Assembly (NCBI GenBank): GCA_013423325.1
Contig: BLJB01000177.1
Location: forward strand, 310,001-374,000
DNA: 64,000 bases
DNA from: Usnea hakonensis
Taxonomy: Eukaryota > Ascomycota > Lecanoromycetes > Lecanorales > Parmeliaceae
Direction of reading: 5' to 3'
Positions 48,704 to 60,333 of this stretch are shown piece by piece. The notes under the pieces were generated by a model that saw only the letters and a program-made list of their open reading frames with translations, was not told where the DNA came from and ran no database searches. The first letter of the stretch is position 1, and the number at the start of each line of letters is the position of its first letter. The position numbers and the translations under genes are program-made.

Positions 48704-49357
48704 CGACATACATATAATCTATAACTATAGTTAAGGACAAGATTTCCCTCGGAAGGAAGGATTGATTCACTGTAGAGTAGGTAAGGTAGGTGAAAAGGGC
48801 CAACTATGTTGTACATATTGCTGACGCGGTTTCTGCATTAGGGTTAGGGTTGTGGTCGGAAATGCGATGGGACTCGCGTTCTGGTGAAACAGAAACGTCT
48901 TGATGCGATAGGTGGATAGATAGACAGAGATGAGATGGCGGTGTGATGAAGTATTTCATCTAATATCCTATAGCCTCGGATTGCTTCGAGTGGAGTAGAT
49001 ACCTAGAGAACACGGAGTCTATGGGCACTATTCGCCGGGGTAATTGTATGTAGGTACGAGGATTGGGGAGAAAAGCAGTTGGTCTATAGAGGTATTCATA
49101 TCAAATCACTTGATGCTCCCTGTGTTGTAAAGTATGACGCCCCAAAAAAAGGAATCCCCGTTCGTGTATTCGTGCGCCTGAGACTCGCTCGCGGTTGTGC
49201 TGTTGCTGCGGAATATTTATCTATGGTTGGTTGGTTGCTTGCAAAAAGCGTGACAAATGAAAAACAGATGATGATGTAATGATCAACATCAATGATCTAG
49301 GTCCACTTTGCGGGTGTACCTCTCCCGGTTTCCACACACACGCACCGAGGTCATGGC

Positions 49358-50644
49358 TCAGTACCTTTCTGCTAAATCGTTGCCTGCCTGACTGCCCGCA
49401 GTGCTCGAGCTACCGCTCGCGAATCCACTGCTGGGATTGAGCAAGTCTTGGACTGCCACCTTCGGAACCTGCGGAACCGGTAGCTTTCGGTGTGTGCCAT
49501 CCGTGCGACTCATGATGTCACTGATGCGAGACCCGCTGCTGTATGTAGTATTGCCGAGGCTGCCGTACGGAGAGATACTGTCCGCCGAAGGTTCCATGGG
49601 GGGAAGCGCTGGTGCGTGTGTGAGGGAGAGGTGGCGGATCCCAGGCAGGTGCAGACCGTGGTCACCAAAGGGTCTCAATCGAGGTGAGTGTGCAGGAGTA
49701 GCTAGCGGAGTATGATCCGGTGTAGGCGAGAGCGAATCGTGTGAAAAGGTTGGAGATGAAGGAGCGGTCGAGTTGGGAGATGCAGGTCGCGATCGCTTGA
49801 ACAAGCGGTGTCTTGAGCCGTCGTCTTCTTCGTTTGAATGGGACCGGGACATGTTTTGGGAGTAGGCGTATTGCGACAGAGAAGGCAGTCGGTTGGCGCT
49901 GCCGCTCCCGTGGATGTAGTATGGGTGGTGGTGATGATGGTGGTGGTGGTGGTGCCGAGCGACGGAGCCGTGGTTTGGCTGTTGGTCTTCACGCTCAACC
50001 TGCGATGCAGCTGTCGCAAGGAGATTGATGTCCATCGGATTGTGTGATGCTCCATTGGGACTTCCACCATTGCTTCGCCCGTGCGGATTGAGTGTAGATG
50101 GAATATTGGCCGAGTAAGGGGAGAAGGAGTTGGGAGGCGAGACGTTGGGAGAGCCGACTTTGGATGTAGGTGCTGAACGTGAGATTGTGTGCTGAGGAGG
50201 AGGCATCATGGTCGCAGATATGGCTTGGTCTCGAGCGTAGGTATTCATGGCAGCGTTTTGGTGTGACGTCTTGTTACTTCGTCTCGAATTTGGGTTGTTG
50301 TGTATCCTCGAGTGTCGAGTCAGCTCATCTGAGCGACTGAAGCGTTTGGTGCAGCCGGGATAGGAGCATCCATGGGGCTTTTCGCCCGTGTGGGTTCGTA
50401 TGTGTCTTGTTTGGTGTTCGAGGCGGTGAAAGGCCTTATCGCAGAGGGGGCATTTGTAGGGTCGAGGCAGATCTTGTGCCTTGTCTTCTGGGAGGCCTCC
50501 AACCAAGGGCGGTAGGGCCCTGACGGCGGCAGTCATACCGCTTTCCAGTGTATATCCTCCTCTTGGTTGTTGCTTATCGTATAGATTTGGGGACTGGGGA
50601 TTCAAGAGATTAGAGAAATCTAGCCCTGAGCTTGCACGCTGCAT
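49358..50644 (-). CDS. creA: CreA/Cre1 carbon catabolite repressor
   Basis: C2H2 repressor that binds SYGGRG sites and shuts down genes for alternative carbon use when glucose is present; nuclear when active. Single exon, 428 aa. Start is the ATG at 50642-50644, giving the family N-terminus [19 protein letters not shown]; the frame is open 59 codons further but that part is not conserved in character. Fingers: Cys65-Cys68-His81-His85 and Cys93-Cys98-His111-His115, flanked by DLPRPYKC and [13 protein letters not shown]. Downstream are a run of ten His (in SVARHH...PYYIH), an acidic [25 protein letters not shown], and the conserved C-terminal repression region [30 protein letters not shown]. 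Long simple-sequence regions flank it on both sides. Confidence 0.96.
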   Translation of the reverse strand: MQRASSGLDFSNLLNPQSPNLYDKQQPRGGYTLESGMTAAVRALPPLVGGLPEDKAQDLPRPYKCPLCDKAFHRLEHQTRHIRTHTGEKPHGCSYPGCTKRFSRSDELTRHSRIHNNPNSRRSNKTSHQNAAMNTYARDQAISATMMPPPQHTISRSAPTSKVGSPNVSPPNSFSPYSANIPSTLNPHGRSNGGSPNGASHNPMDINLLATAASQVEREDQQPNHGSVARHHHHHHHHHHPYYIHGSGSANRLPSLSQYAYSQNMSRSHSNEEDDGSRHRLFKRSRPASPNSTAPSSPTFSHDSLSPTPDHTPLATPAHSPRLRPFGDHGLHLPGIRHLSLTHAPALPPMEPSADSISPYGSLGNTTYSSGSRISDIMSRTDGTHRKLPVPQVPKVAVQDLLNPSSGFASGSSSTAGSQAGNDLAERY

Positions 50645-52400
50645 GTGAGGATCTGCGTGGGGGTTTATTGGCGAAAATCGGTAAACGCGACGGCGGGAAT
50701 CGGGGGTATCTGAGATTATTTGATTTGCACACGTAAACGACCAACCAAGCGAATGATGTGATAGACACTCTGTTTTGTTTTTCGGTTCTGTTGTAGACAG
50801 GGTATATGTAAGAGAGTTCAAAGAGTGGAGAAAGTGGGTAGGGTAGGTAGGGTAGGGTAGGATAGGATATATAGTATGTGGAGTTGTCGGGGTTGTCCCA
50901 AGGTAGAGTATTTTGGTAGCCCCGAGTGACTCAATTTCTGTCCCTTTTTTTTTTTCGGTTTTGTTTTTTGGTGTGGGGACTTTTTGAGGTTATTTTGATT
51001 CGAATCACGTCAGAAAAGGACTTTGCTCCGGAGCCCAGGAAATGGAATTGGAAGACAAAAAACCCAAAATTAAAAATCTTGGCTCAGGGTCACCGCTGCC
51101 TTTTTCTATCCTTATTAATTTTTCGGAGTGTTTTGACGAAGATTTGCCGGACACCAAAGAGACTAGCGTATCGATGGCGATCTTGAAGGCTGAATTTTGG
51201 TAGAGTTATTTGTAGCGTCTCCCCAAATGAAAGATGATTCAAGTGTCCAACAAATATGTGATAAGAATGGGCAAACAAGTCTTCTTTTGTCTTTGACTTT
51301 AAAGGTGAAGGTCGGGCAGATTGTTTTTGGCTTCTTCTGGGGGGGGTGATGCTGCAGGCAGCCTGTCCAACGACAATAATGAGTCGTTGGCCCTGCCGGT
51401 ACCCTTTGGCCCAGGATGTGGATTCGTGGATACGATGTCGGCGTCGCTCTGGCACCTTTTGGGGACACCGAGGGTAACCGTGGGCGCGTGGACACTCGCC
51501 GTAAATTGCAGCGGGAGGTTCCTCGAAACTCTAGCCAGCAATTTTGGCTGCCTGAAAAGGTGTTTGAGGGAAATATGGGGAGCTGATGACAGTGACTGAC
51601 TGCTCTGTCACTGGAAAAAGGAGGGAGTGACTTGTCAAAGAAGTACAGAGGACGGCAGATTTATGTCTTCAGTCTCGGCGCACGTGTGTATTGAAAGAAA
51701 AAGTTGGGGGTGCCTGGGTGGTAATCATGTGCTGCTGAAGTATGGGGGGGGCGTGGATGTGGATGTGGATGGGTGGACGGGCAGGTGTGGGTGTTATTGG
51801 ATTCTTGGGGGGGGAAGGATTTTGTGGATTTTGTGGGGCTTATCGGACACATTTTCTCAGCCTTCAGGTGCAAAGGAACGTGGTACCTGAACTATACTGT
51901 CTATGGCCTTGCTCTGACGCCTCTTGACCACATTTACCACTGATTTTCTTTTTTACGAGTACACCCTAAACGCTTTTCGGGGAAGCGGCACGAGGTACAT
52001 GCAGATAAGCCAAAAGCATGGATCGAGATTCGAAAGGGATCATGGAGGTGAGGATTGCTCCGGGGATATTTACTGCCTCTAGTAGTGGAAGACACTACGA
52101 CTAGATATCAATCTAGTGACTATCTAGTTTCTACCACACTTCCCCCAAATTACTACTGATGCGCATCTGATGGAAATGAGACCGAGGATAGATGCTGGAG
52201 CCGGACGGACGCCGTAAGCGGGTCAAGCGGTTGGAGCTGACAGATTGTGGAGAAAAATACAAGACACTTACACAGGAAGAAAAAGGGAAAAAGGGGCCCC
52301 TGATTATTCTTATAATTCATAATTCGTACTTTTCCTAGAAGGATTTAGGGATTATCGCATCATCATCATCATCATCATTCGCCTTATCCGGTAGAGGGAA
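50645..52400 (-). promoter_or_regulatory. Upstream region of creA
   Basis: No gene seen in this stretch. It contains GGGTA/GGTAG runs near 50838-50868, a T run at 50945-50955 and G runs at 51340-51347 and 51745-51750. At least two SYGGRG-type hexamers occur (CCGGAG at 51028-51033 and CTGGGG at 51337-51342), compatible with self-regulation, but such short sites are expected by chance. An ATC microsatellite lies at about 52358-52378. Confidence 0.35.
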
Positions 52401-55295
52401 TAAGGTAAGTCCTATATTTATCCCAATCCACAAATCCTCACTCCCAAGTCCCTACACTACACTACATAAGCCAGGCACAGTAAGTACGTACTGCAACATC
52501 CGACAGTATTCAGTATTCTTCTTTATGCAAGTATCCACCACACAACACATACATGCTCATTATTATTCCCCCAGAACATGTTGATGTGTCCTGTATGTTG
52601 TATGTCGAGTGTCAACCAACATTCTTGTGCTGACCCCCATGGGATCCCCCCGTATCGAAATTTGAATAAAGTGTTTCAGAGAGACGAGGCTGAGCAGTGG
52701 TGGAGGATGATGATTGGTGGAGATATCTACGAAGATTTGACGCCACGATATGAAATCCGGATTGGTGTGGGGTTATAGTGTGTGTCGGACCCTTTTCTGC
52801 GTGCATGAATGTGCAAAAGCCCTGGTGGCCCATGGGATTTGGGGCGATGTCCGGGGCCGGAGGTGCCTGGGAAGGACTAGCCGCGGGGGGACCGGTGTGT
52901 TGGAAGAAATGAGGCGTTCCTAGGAGGTAGGTAGTATCCCTGCGCTTTTGACTTTTTGGTTTTTTTTTGTTTTTTGAATTTTGCATTTTGAATTTTGAGG
53001 GGAATTGGGGATTGGGGGGGACTGGGGGAGAGGAGGGGGGAAGATAGGCACTTCGGCTATAGCGTGGGGTAAAAGTTTAATGGCGCTTTGTGGTTTTTTT
53101 TTGTCTGTTTCAACTTTTGAAGGAAGGCAGAAGGATTGACACCTGCCTGAGGTCATGGTAATAATAGTACTGTAGTAGTAGTAGTGGTAAGGGACTTCGT
53201 ATTTGATAGTAGTGGTACCTAATAGGAATGTAGTATTACTATAGTAATCCTAAGAATAAGTACTTTATAGATTAGTAGTGGGGATTGGGGGTAGATATGA
53301 TTTGGAATACTTATCTGTTTTTTTTATTTTATTTTGTTGGGGTGTGGGGAAGGGGGACCTTGTTTAGCGAGACAGGGTCGAATCAGATGGGGAGCATGCA
53401 CTTGATGCGCGTGGCATGCTCGCATAAAGAAATGGATTTAAATTGGCGGGATTGCGCATGACTGGCTGGATATCTTCGGTTGAAAATATTTAAAGTTTTG
53501 GAATAAAACATGTGAAAAGTAGGGTAAGGTAAAGTAGAGGTACTAAGTAAAGTAGCGTGCATATGCAGATGTACCTTGATGAATATTTTATGCATTGCAT
53601 GCATATTTCGACTGTCACTGTTGCAGCCAGCATATGTCGTGCATACCAACATACAACGATAACAGCAACCACACGGTGCAGTCGATAAGTACATTGAACC
53701 TTTTTGATTACTATCCTCAACATGATCGTCATTCAATGCATCAATGCATCGAATGGAACATCAGGCAGCCAGAATATTCCCGAGTCTTCGCATCCCGCAT
53801 GAATCGGCGTCTGTCAAACAATGTAAATGGTGGGGAAGGGGAGAGAGGGAGAGATGCTATCGCCTAAAGTACCCTCCAGACCAGGTTGGCCTTATCTATA
53901 CCTTTCAGTAGTAGACTCCTGGGTCGGGACTCGCCAAGTCTTCCTCAATCGAAGAATTAGAGTAGAGTAGACTGCTAGAGGACCCTCCCTCCCTTGGTGA
54001 TAACATGATAACATGGAGAGAGCTAAGTGCCAAGTGTGACTCTTTGCACTCCATCTGCATAAAGTAGGTACGGTACTCGTACTTTACTTCTGACTTTACT
54101 GATTTTGTGGAGCCGTTATCGTGGGGAAATTGTGCATGGCAATCAACAAGGGTTGGTGGGTAAGGGTGTGCTAGACTGACTGGGGGTGACGGAGGAGCTA
54201 AGATTAGGTAAGTCTAGGCCGGAACTTCCACATGCTTCATGCTTACCTTATCTGCCCTTGTCACCATCTCACTACCGGCCTCATCCTCATGTCAGATATG
54301 TCTGAGCTAAGTATACTTTTCCCCCTTTTTTCTATTGGGAAACTTTGACGGAGCAGAGCTCCATTTGATACGTCTATTCCAACTGCACTGAATGAATCCG
54401 ATTGATCGTATACATCCTTTGGCGCTAAAGTCAATAATTACATACTGACCTGGCATGAGCTGCTTGCTAAGTCAATGTCGTCATTACTGAATATCAAAGC
54501 TTTGCGAGCTACTCCAGGCATCACGACAAGCTTTCTGACATTGATATGAGTGCCATCTTTCACGCATTGATGGATCTTCACGAGCATATCATATGCTTTA
54601 CGGACCGGTGGAGATTCACCAGCGAATGACCAAATGAGCAATCGGCCATGTCCGCGGCCGGGACCCAAAGCACAAGACTGCTTTCTTCAGAATTGTCTCC
54701 CAACCAAAACCACACATTACGTACAAGCACGCCATCCTCTCGGTACTTAGCTACCTGGGATCCGATACACGAGTGAGCCGAGGTATCGAAAAGCAGAGAT
54801 GCTTTCAAACTGCATCAAAGAAAGAGTTTCGGGATTCAGCAGACACGGAACATCCTGTGACTTCCATCACGCAGTCACCAAAAGCTTTTGAAAAGATTCT
54901 TGCTAAAGGCACTTTGACATTCTACTCTCCTTTATGTACCATTGCTGGCCAACAGGCTTGTTATTGTCATGTCTGTGCTTCATAGATTGCCTGATTAAAA
55001 TCGTTGCTACTGTAGCACTTGGCACTTTCTCACTCAGAGCATCAGTGCGCAGCGCTGGCTGACATTTGGATAATCAAGATATTACCTCTTGATGAAGTCC
55101 GGTGACTACTACCACAGGGGAGTTGGCTTCACCGTGGTAGGGTAGGGCAAACTTCACCCAAGATATTCACATTCCTTTTTCCGCTTTCATTCACTGCGCA
55201 TTCGCGTGAATATATCCAGTGACCTGCTTTCTTTCCACACCGGTTTGTCTCTTCTCATCAACAACCTCTTGGAATCTATTTGACCCATTACCATC
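52401..55295. other. 2.9 kb without a supported gene
   Basis: G/T-rich simple stretches at 52960-53060 and 53280-53360. On the minus strand at 54438-54808 two overlapping frames carry protein-like pieces (VRNVWFWLGDNSEESSLVL, then in the next frame INVRKLVVMPGVARKALIF), which could be a frameshifted gene relic; no family recognised. Confidence 0.45.
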
Positions 55296-55565
55296 ATGCC
55301 TTCTATGTTTGGTCATTGCTTGAGGGTCATCTATGATCTACTATCTTCTATGTATGGTCATTTTGAGGTTCATCTAGGATCTAGCCATGATCCAAGTCCG
55401 AAGAAAACCGAGCCTTGGAGCCGACAAGACAAAAGGCTGAAATACCAGCTCCACACCAAATTTTTACTTGCCTTGTCTGACGCTGGAAAATTTTACATCA
55501 GATTACATGATGAAGAAGCTGCCCCTCCGCTTTCGTTGACAGCGTTCACAATGCTGATCCTCTGA
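55296..55565 (+). CDS. Possible small protein
   Basis: 89 codons starting in good context (CATCATGCC) after a CT-rich leader. The product begins MPSMFGHCLRVIYDLL, is mildly hydrophobic at both ends and has no domain. An internal near-repeat of SMFGH/SMYGHF is seen at residues 3-7 and 18-23. Not recognised; could be noncoding. Confidence 0.25.
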   Translation: MPSMFGHCLRVIYDLLSSMYGHFEVHLGSSHDPSPKKTEPWSRQDKRLKYQLHTKFLLALSDAGKFYIRLHDEEAAPPLSLTAFTMLIL

Positions 55566-55989
55566 TCGGTGTGAAGTCAAGACGTGCACGAGTCCTCGAC
55601 TAAAAACCCCCACTGCTCCATCACAGAATCAATCATTGTCCCACAGTCACCGCTGTGATACGTGTGAGACTATGACAAATTTGTCCTTGCTCTTCCAATT
55701 ACCCTTTCTCTCCCGCACTGAAATTGGAGTCGCAGAATTGAGAGGAGTTGCTTTCGCGGCTCAAGATTTGATGAGGTCTCGAACCGGCAGTAGAGTCAGT
55801 ATGTGAGAGGTATGCATGATTTCCAGCTGTGTTTCTTGAGAATTGATTGTCTCTATGAATCTTGGGTGAGATGTGAAGTGTGGCTTTGGAGTGAATGGGA
55901 GGATCACGAGTGCTGATTTTTGCCTAGCTTTGATGGAAGCTTCTTTACCTTGCACATTATGAATTACTTCCCGCTTCTCCATCACATCA

Positions 55990-56440
55990 CCCATCAAGAC
56001 ACTACAACAGGCCTTTACGGGCTACGCAAAACCTAAAGCCGTCGATCGGGATCGAGGACAGCACTTTAAAAATCAACCGGTAAAAGACTACCTGAATGAA
56101 CTTGGAGTGGCCTTCTCCTATAGTCCTTCTGGTTTTTCGCAAAGCACCGGCATGATTGAGGTGGGTCCCAAGATCCTTCAAGACTTGCTCAGGAAAGGCA
56201 GTGACTGGGAAGACGGGCTACGGAATTCCGCCAGGTATGTCAACTCACGGACTCTTGAGCACCTCAAGGTGGCACCATGTGAGTTCATTCTTGGTGTGCC
56301 GCCGTCCCCAGACCTCACTAAGCTGTGGAAGACGACAGACAATGACAACGTCTTTGCTTATGTGGCCTCGTAGAGCAACCCTACGGAACACAGACGTCTG
56401 ATGCGACAATATATCACAGGCTTTCGTTGAATGTGTATTG
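55990..56440 (+). mobile_element. Ty3/gypsy integrase catalytic core fragment
   Basis: One frame reads GYAKPKAVDRDRGQHFKNQP, then LNELGVAFSYSPSGFSQSTGMIE, W-E-D-G-L-R-N, Y-V-N-S-R and APCEFILGVPPSPDLTKLWKTTD, the order of a retroviral-type DDE integrase after its second Asp (in DRG). The expected first catalytic Asp and zinc-binding domain are not readable upstream, and the frame stops at about 56371, so it is a truncated, inactive copy. The same family probably gave the piece at 62040-62670. Confidence 0.7.
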
Positions 56441-56740
56441 TGATACTATGAACAGGCACACGCTGAGGCTAACACACGAAGCCCTTAGGAACCTGTCGGC
56501 CAATGGCGTTTGCAATCGCTATTACCTGACAATGTACGCAGGTGCATCAACAGCATCCCACGTTCTCGACATGTCAGTCAACCTTTGCGATTGGTCAGCA
56601 GCACAGCCTCAAGCAGCAAGGTTTGTCCCTTCACGCCAAAAGAGCAGAAAATTGGTCACCGCATTTAGCGGCAGGCCAAGAATGCGATAGGGTCTTGCTG
56701 TCCTCGAAATGAAAGTTCAGTAAGTGTCCAAGATCTCTAC

Positions 56741-57310
56741 TTGACTACAACACAAAGGAGCACCTTCACAAAAGGTATTTACCATTCTAGATCAGAGCGC
56801 GAAGAACTCAGTCACATCTCTCTCCATGGAGCTCACGCTACGAGCGGAATTGCACTCATTGGATTCACAACTTCCTGGAAATTTCATCTCCGAACTTTCC
56901 ATGGGTCAGACTATCTCGCATTTTCCTACTGACGACTGTACTCTGGCGTCACATTCTGGTTGGCACAGCTATGTCAGCATCTTATGCTTGGGAAAAGATA
57001 CTTTCGGCGTGGACATCGACCGTACCTCAGTGGTGCCCCGCCTCTGATAGAATGGTCAGATCAAGCGGAGTATCCCCCTCAAACTCAGTGCTTAGAGAAA
57101 ATGAGAGAGATTGCAGAGTCCCCTCTTTGGGCTGATGAACCCAATCACGCTCTCTTTGCAGCCTTGTTCATTGAGCTTTGTCCGAGACATATACCTGGGA
57201 TTTCGACCGGGGAGGGTACTGAGGCAGATGATCACTGGTACATTGCACGTTTATCGGATTGTGAGGTGAGATCATTTCCAAAAGGGTTTGTGGTTGAGAC
57301 TGAAACGTGA
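56741..57310 (+). pseudogene. Unknown gene relic with one nonsense codon
   Basis: A single frame runs 190 codons from ATG 56741 to 57310 with one internal TGA at 56930-56932. Protein character is good on both sides: EELSHISLHGAHATSGIALIGF before it, and SGVTFWLAQLCQHLMLGKRYF, WADEPNHALFAALFIELCPRHIPG and CEVRSFPKGFVVETET after it. I do not recognise the family. The 5' part may have begun in an exon further left. Confidence 0.4.
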
Positions 57311-58929
57311 TGAGAAGGTTCACGTGCCTTCTTTCTGGCGAACGTGCACAGGAATCTCATTGCGAGGCCCAGGAGTTCCAATTACTGTTGTCGTGTGTAT
57401 CTGAAGTTCTTTCTGATGGCTTCCGTCCTCGTTCGTTCATTCACTTTCACCATACTATTGTTCCCTCAGCTATTCACTCTCTTCTACACTGGTCCTACGT
57501 CTGGCTTCCTGTTCTTCTGGGATATATCAGCAATTCGGCAAGCCACCTTTTGCGAAGACAAAACGAGGCAAAGACTGGCTCCGCATGTTTCGCAGATGCA
57601 ATTGTTATCCAAGAGGGGCGATAGGCTTCTAGAGATGATCGTGTGAGCAAGAAGATTCGGTGATGCCGCTAATAAAGAGTCTCCGTTACGATCACCCCGC
57701 GCATCCGACTAGGTCAGTACAGCTGTCAGGAGGCACCAGCTTCAATCTGAGGTGCGAATGATGGAGGGATAATGATCGAGGTAAAGCGCCCCTGTGACAC
57801 CAAATGCACAGCGGTGCTTTGCGTACGAGAGCTTTGCTTTAGAGGTATCTCGATTAATCCTCTCTGTTATATCAAATATATGATACTGTCTTTTGCTCTA
57901 CTGATGTCTTAAACAGGGCAAAAAGGTTAAGAAAGTAGGAAAGGACCAGATGGCTCTGATGGCGAAGGACGTCCAGCAAAGCGTGCCTTCTTACCACCAG
58001 GCTCTCCGTGCGCGAAGCTTTTGGCCTTGTCCGTTCCGCTGACTTTTCCAGCAAGAACTTCCTGCAAAAAATTTCTTTTCGATCGGCCTACATTGCGCAG
58101 AGGTCGTTGCTGTGACAGTAGCGAGTGTCACGCACGAGACGGCTGTTGCGAAGCCGACGGGTACCAATTTCGTTTTTGTTTCAGTACGGTTGAGGCCTCA
58201 TTAGTTTTACAGATCTTTTTCCTACAGCTTTCGACTGGCAGAGGGTTCACGATCACATGTTGATAAAGAATAGATGTGCGAGTCACGAAGGAAGATACTC
58301 GTCGGCTCGCACTTGCCCCAACCGCAGAAAGAGCTTCGTACGATAGTATAGCCGCTGCTACACCTCTCACCCTTGCACCACGTCTGAATGCTGCCCTGGG
58401 CTCGTCCGAACCACCATTCTTGGATGATACAGCCAAAGCGGCCTCCAGGCTAGGACACGACATTGGTTCGACCAGATACCAGGTTCTGGCGTACGCCGAT
58501 AGAAACAATTGCTCGCCCTTTCACCATCGTGGCAGCGATCTGAATCTAGGCTCTGAGTCTCGCCTGCAGCAGTTGCTCAACATGGCAGAAAGAATTGCTC
58601 ACAACCTCAAACATCGATAGCTAGACAACGAAAGCTCTATTCATTAACAGCCTCCCTCCACCTAGCTTCGCTTGGTGGTCTAAGAAACAAGGTCCTTGTC
58701 CGATCACTGATCCAGAGCAATGGAGCTGAATTTGATCTTCTTTAGCTGCCGCCGAAAAACGAGGCTTCTGTCTTCAAGATCTTGACGTCCCGCCAAGATT
58801 TCTTCAACGGTATTGGAACCTCACACGCCAATGAGATACTCCACCTACCGGCGCTCGACGAGAGTGAGAAATGTTAAAGCTATGAACTTAAAGATAGTAC
58901 TTGAACAAGATGATTTTTTTCTGGAATGG
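57311..58929. other. 1.6 kb of unassigned sequence
   Basis: Short frames only. One at about 57410-57646 (+) is hydrophobic (TFTILLFPQLFTLFYTG) and one at 58276-58620 (+) is Ala/Ser/Arg-rich. Neither shows a domain. Both may be degraded coding sequence. Confidence 0.4.
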
Positions 58930-59060
58930 TTCAATCCGTGATATCTACGGATTACCCAACCTTTACTCCTCCCTCCCATGCATCCCCGAGCAGAGAGTAC
59001 GAACAGTGTTGTTCGAAGCTCATGACGAAAGTGGTCATTGGGCAAAGACAGGAACGATGG
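58930..59060 (+). mobile_element. Possible integrase zinc-binding (H2C2) remnant
   Basis: One frame reads ACIPEQRVRTVLFEAHDESGHW-like sequence (P-E-Q-R-V-R-T-V-L-F-E-A-H-D-E-S-G-H), which matches the start of the H2C2 zinc-binding domain that precedes gypsy integrases. The cysteine half is not readable. It lies upstream of the chromodomain piece in the right order and orientation. Confidence 0.35.
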
Positions 59061-59399
59061 TAGGCCTCTGAGGAGTTGCTATACTACGACTAACTTGGGA
59101 TAGATCCGTTCTGCTGTCGGTGTGTCCGCGCGCTGGATGGTGAACCCGCTACGATTTGCATCGTGGCACTGCCTGGCACTCGCTAGGTTAAGTGCGCGCG
59201 ATGCCGCATGGGTCACCATCTATACGTGCGGGACAGCCAACTACTGCACCTACAGCAGGCGGTACGGAATGCTGCGTTGGCAGGGGGGGATGTCCGACCA
59301 GCCTTACGTTTGTGGGAAGGTAGGTTGTTTCCCTGCTCCTTTGGAACAGTATTGACTTAGCACAGCTGGTGCGCCTGCCACCCCCCGTCGCCCCCGCCC

Positions 59400-59803
59400 A
59401 GCTCTCCGTCAACCGCTCCAACCGCTCCCGCTCCTCCTCCTCCTCCTCGTCCCCGGCTAGCCCCCTCTCATACAAACTCGAACTTCCACCCACGATGTCC
59501 CGGATTCATCCAGTAATTTCGGTCGTACATCTTGAACAAGCAAATACGGACCCATTTCAACGCGAAATTCCACCCCCTGCACCCATCATCATACAGGGAC
59601 AAGAAAACTGGGTGGTGGAAAAAATTATTCGACGTGAGAAACAGGGCCGCCAGGACGGGTATCAAGTAAAGTGGCTTGGTTACGACGAGAAAACCTGGGA
59701 GCCAGCCACAGACTTGAGGCAAGACCCCACCCCTCTCCCGTGGTGTGGGCCCCACCCCCCCCCAAGCTACTACGCCCCCGCCCAGCTCCGCCGTTCAATG
59801 TGA
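59400..59803 (+). mobile_element. Chromodomain C-terminus of a chromovirus-type Ty3/gypsy polyprotein
   Basis: The frame carries YKLELPPTMSRIHPVISVVHLE (the integrase tail motif), then ENWVVEKIIRREKQGR and YQVKWLGYDEKTWEPATDLR, a chromodomain with its conserved aromatic and W-E-P residues. Chromoviral integrases use this domain to steer insertion to marked chromatin. The region before it is Ser-rich simple sequence (TCC repeat at about 59430-59452), and no catalytic core is joined to it, so this is a truncated copy. Confidence 0.75.
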
Positions 59804-59869
59804 GATACCAGGTATGCAGTTTCCCTTTATAGTCCGTCTGCGACAGGCTTCTCATTACATCCAGTGTAG

Positions 59870-60267
59870 CTGAACAAGGCAGATGCAAAGATCGGTTTCC
59901 GTGAAGAAAGGATGTTCAACAAGTTGGAGGAGTTGAAGGATCCTAAAGGTGGTCTACCAATTCACCTTTTGTCGCAGTTGTATCCTCCAATCTTTCCAAG
60001 GAGGACAGAGGTCTGAAATGGCCAGAAGTCTTTACTACTAAGGGCAAACTAAGAGCCACGTTTGTTCACAAGAGACAATCAGCTGGGATCTACGACTCCG
60101 CTACAAGCAACTTCAGATACGTCCTGCTAGAAGGCAAATACAACATGTTCGGCTCCGAAGGGGTAGCCTTGAGATTACCAGGGACTCGTCCGGGACCGAC
60201 TCCAAAGAATGCCGAGGCCATCTCTCACGTCGTCGTCTATCCAGCGGGGAGTGAACTACTAAGATGA
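59870..60267 (+). pseudogene. Frameshifted unknown protein gene relic
   Basis: From an acceptor-like GTGTAG before 59870 one frame reads LNKADAKIGFREERMFNKLEE and then GGLPIHLLSQLYPPIFPR and stops at about 60016. From about 60005 the next frame reads EDRGLKWPEVFTTKGKLRATF, then GIYDSATSNFRYVLLEGKYN and LRLPGTRPGPTPKNAEAISH to TGA at 60265-60267. Both parts are well-formed protein and join sensibly if one base was gained or lost near 60000. No ATG is visible in frame at the left, so a 5' exon is missing. Family not recognised. Confidence 0.45.
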
Positions 60268-60333
60268 TGGGTCCATGGACCCATCATCTTTCATCTGTGC
60301 TTGGACTCGGCGGATGGAACGCAGTGTGAATGC

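Larger units (their letters stand above)
44923..49357. other. 4.4 kb gene-poor region rich in simple sequence
   Basis: No gene supported. 45930-46080 is C-rich; 46370-46440 has CCCTACC and AGCCT runs; 47270-47420 is CT-rich; 47490-47640 is G-rich with GGGA repeats; 47700-48060 is C/A-rich with CCATC repeats; 48120-48560 is G/A-rich. Frames here are simple-sequence translations. TTAGGGTTAGGG occurs at 48838-48849. Confidence 0.65.

Noticed and set aside
50645..50821. 59-codon N-terminal extension of CreA
   Set aside because: The open frame continues upstream, but the family start [12 protein letters not shown] is at 50644 and the extension has no protein character.
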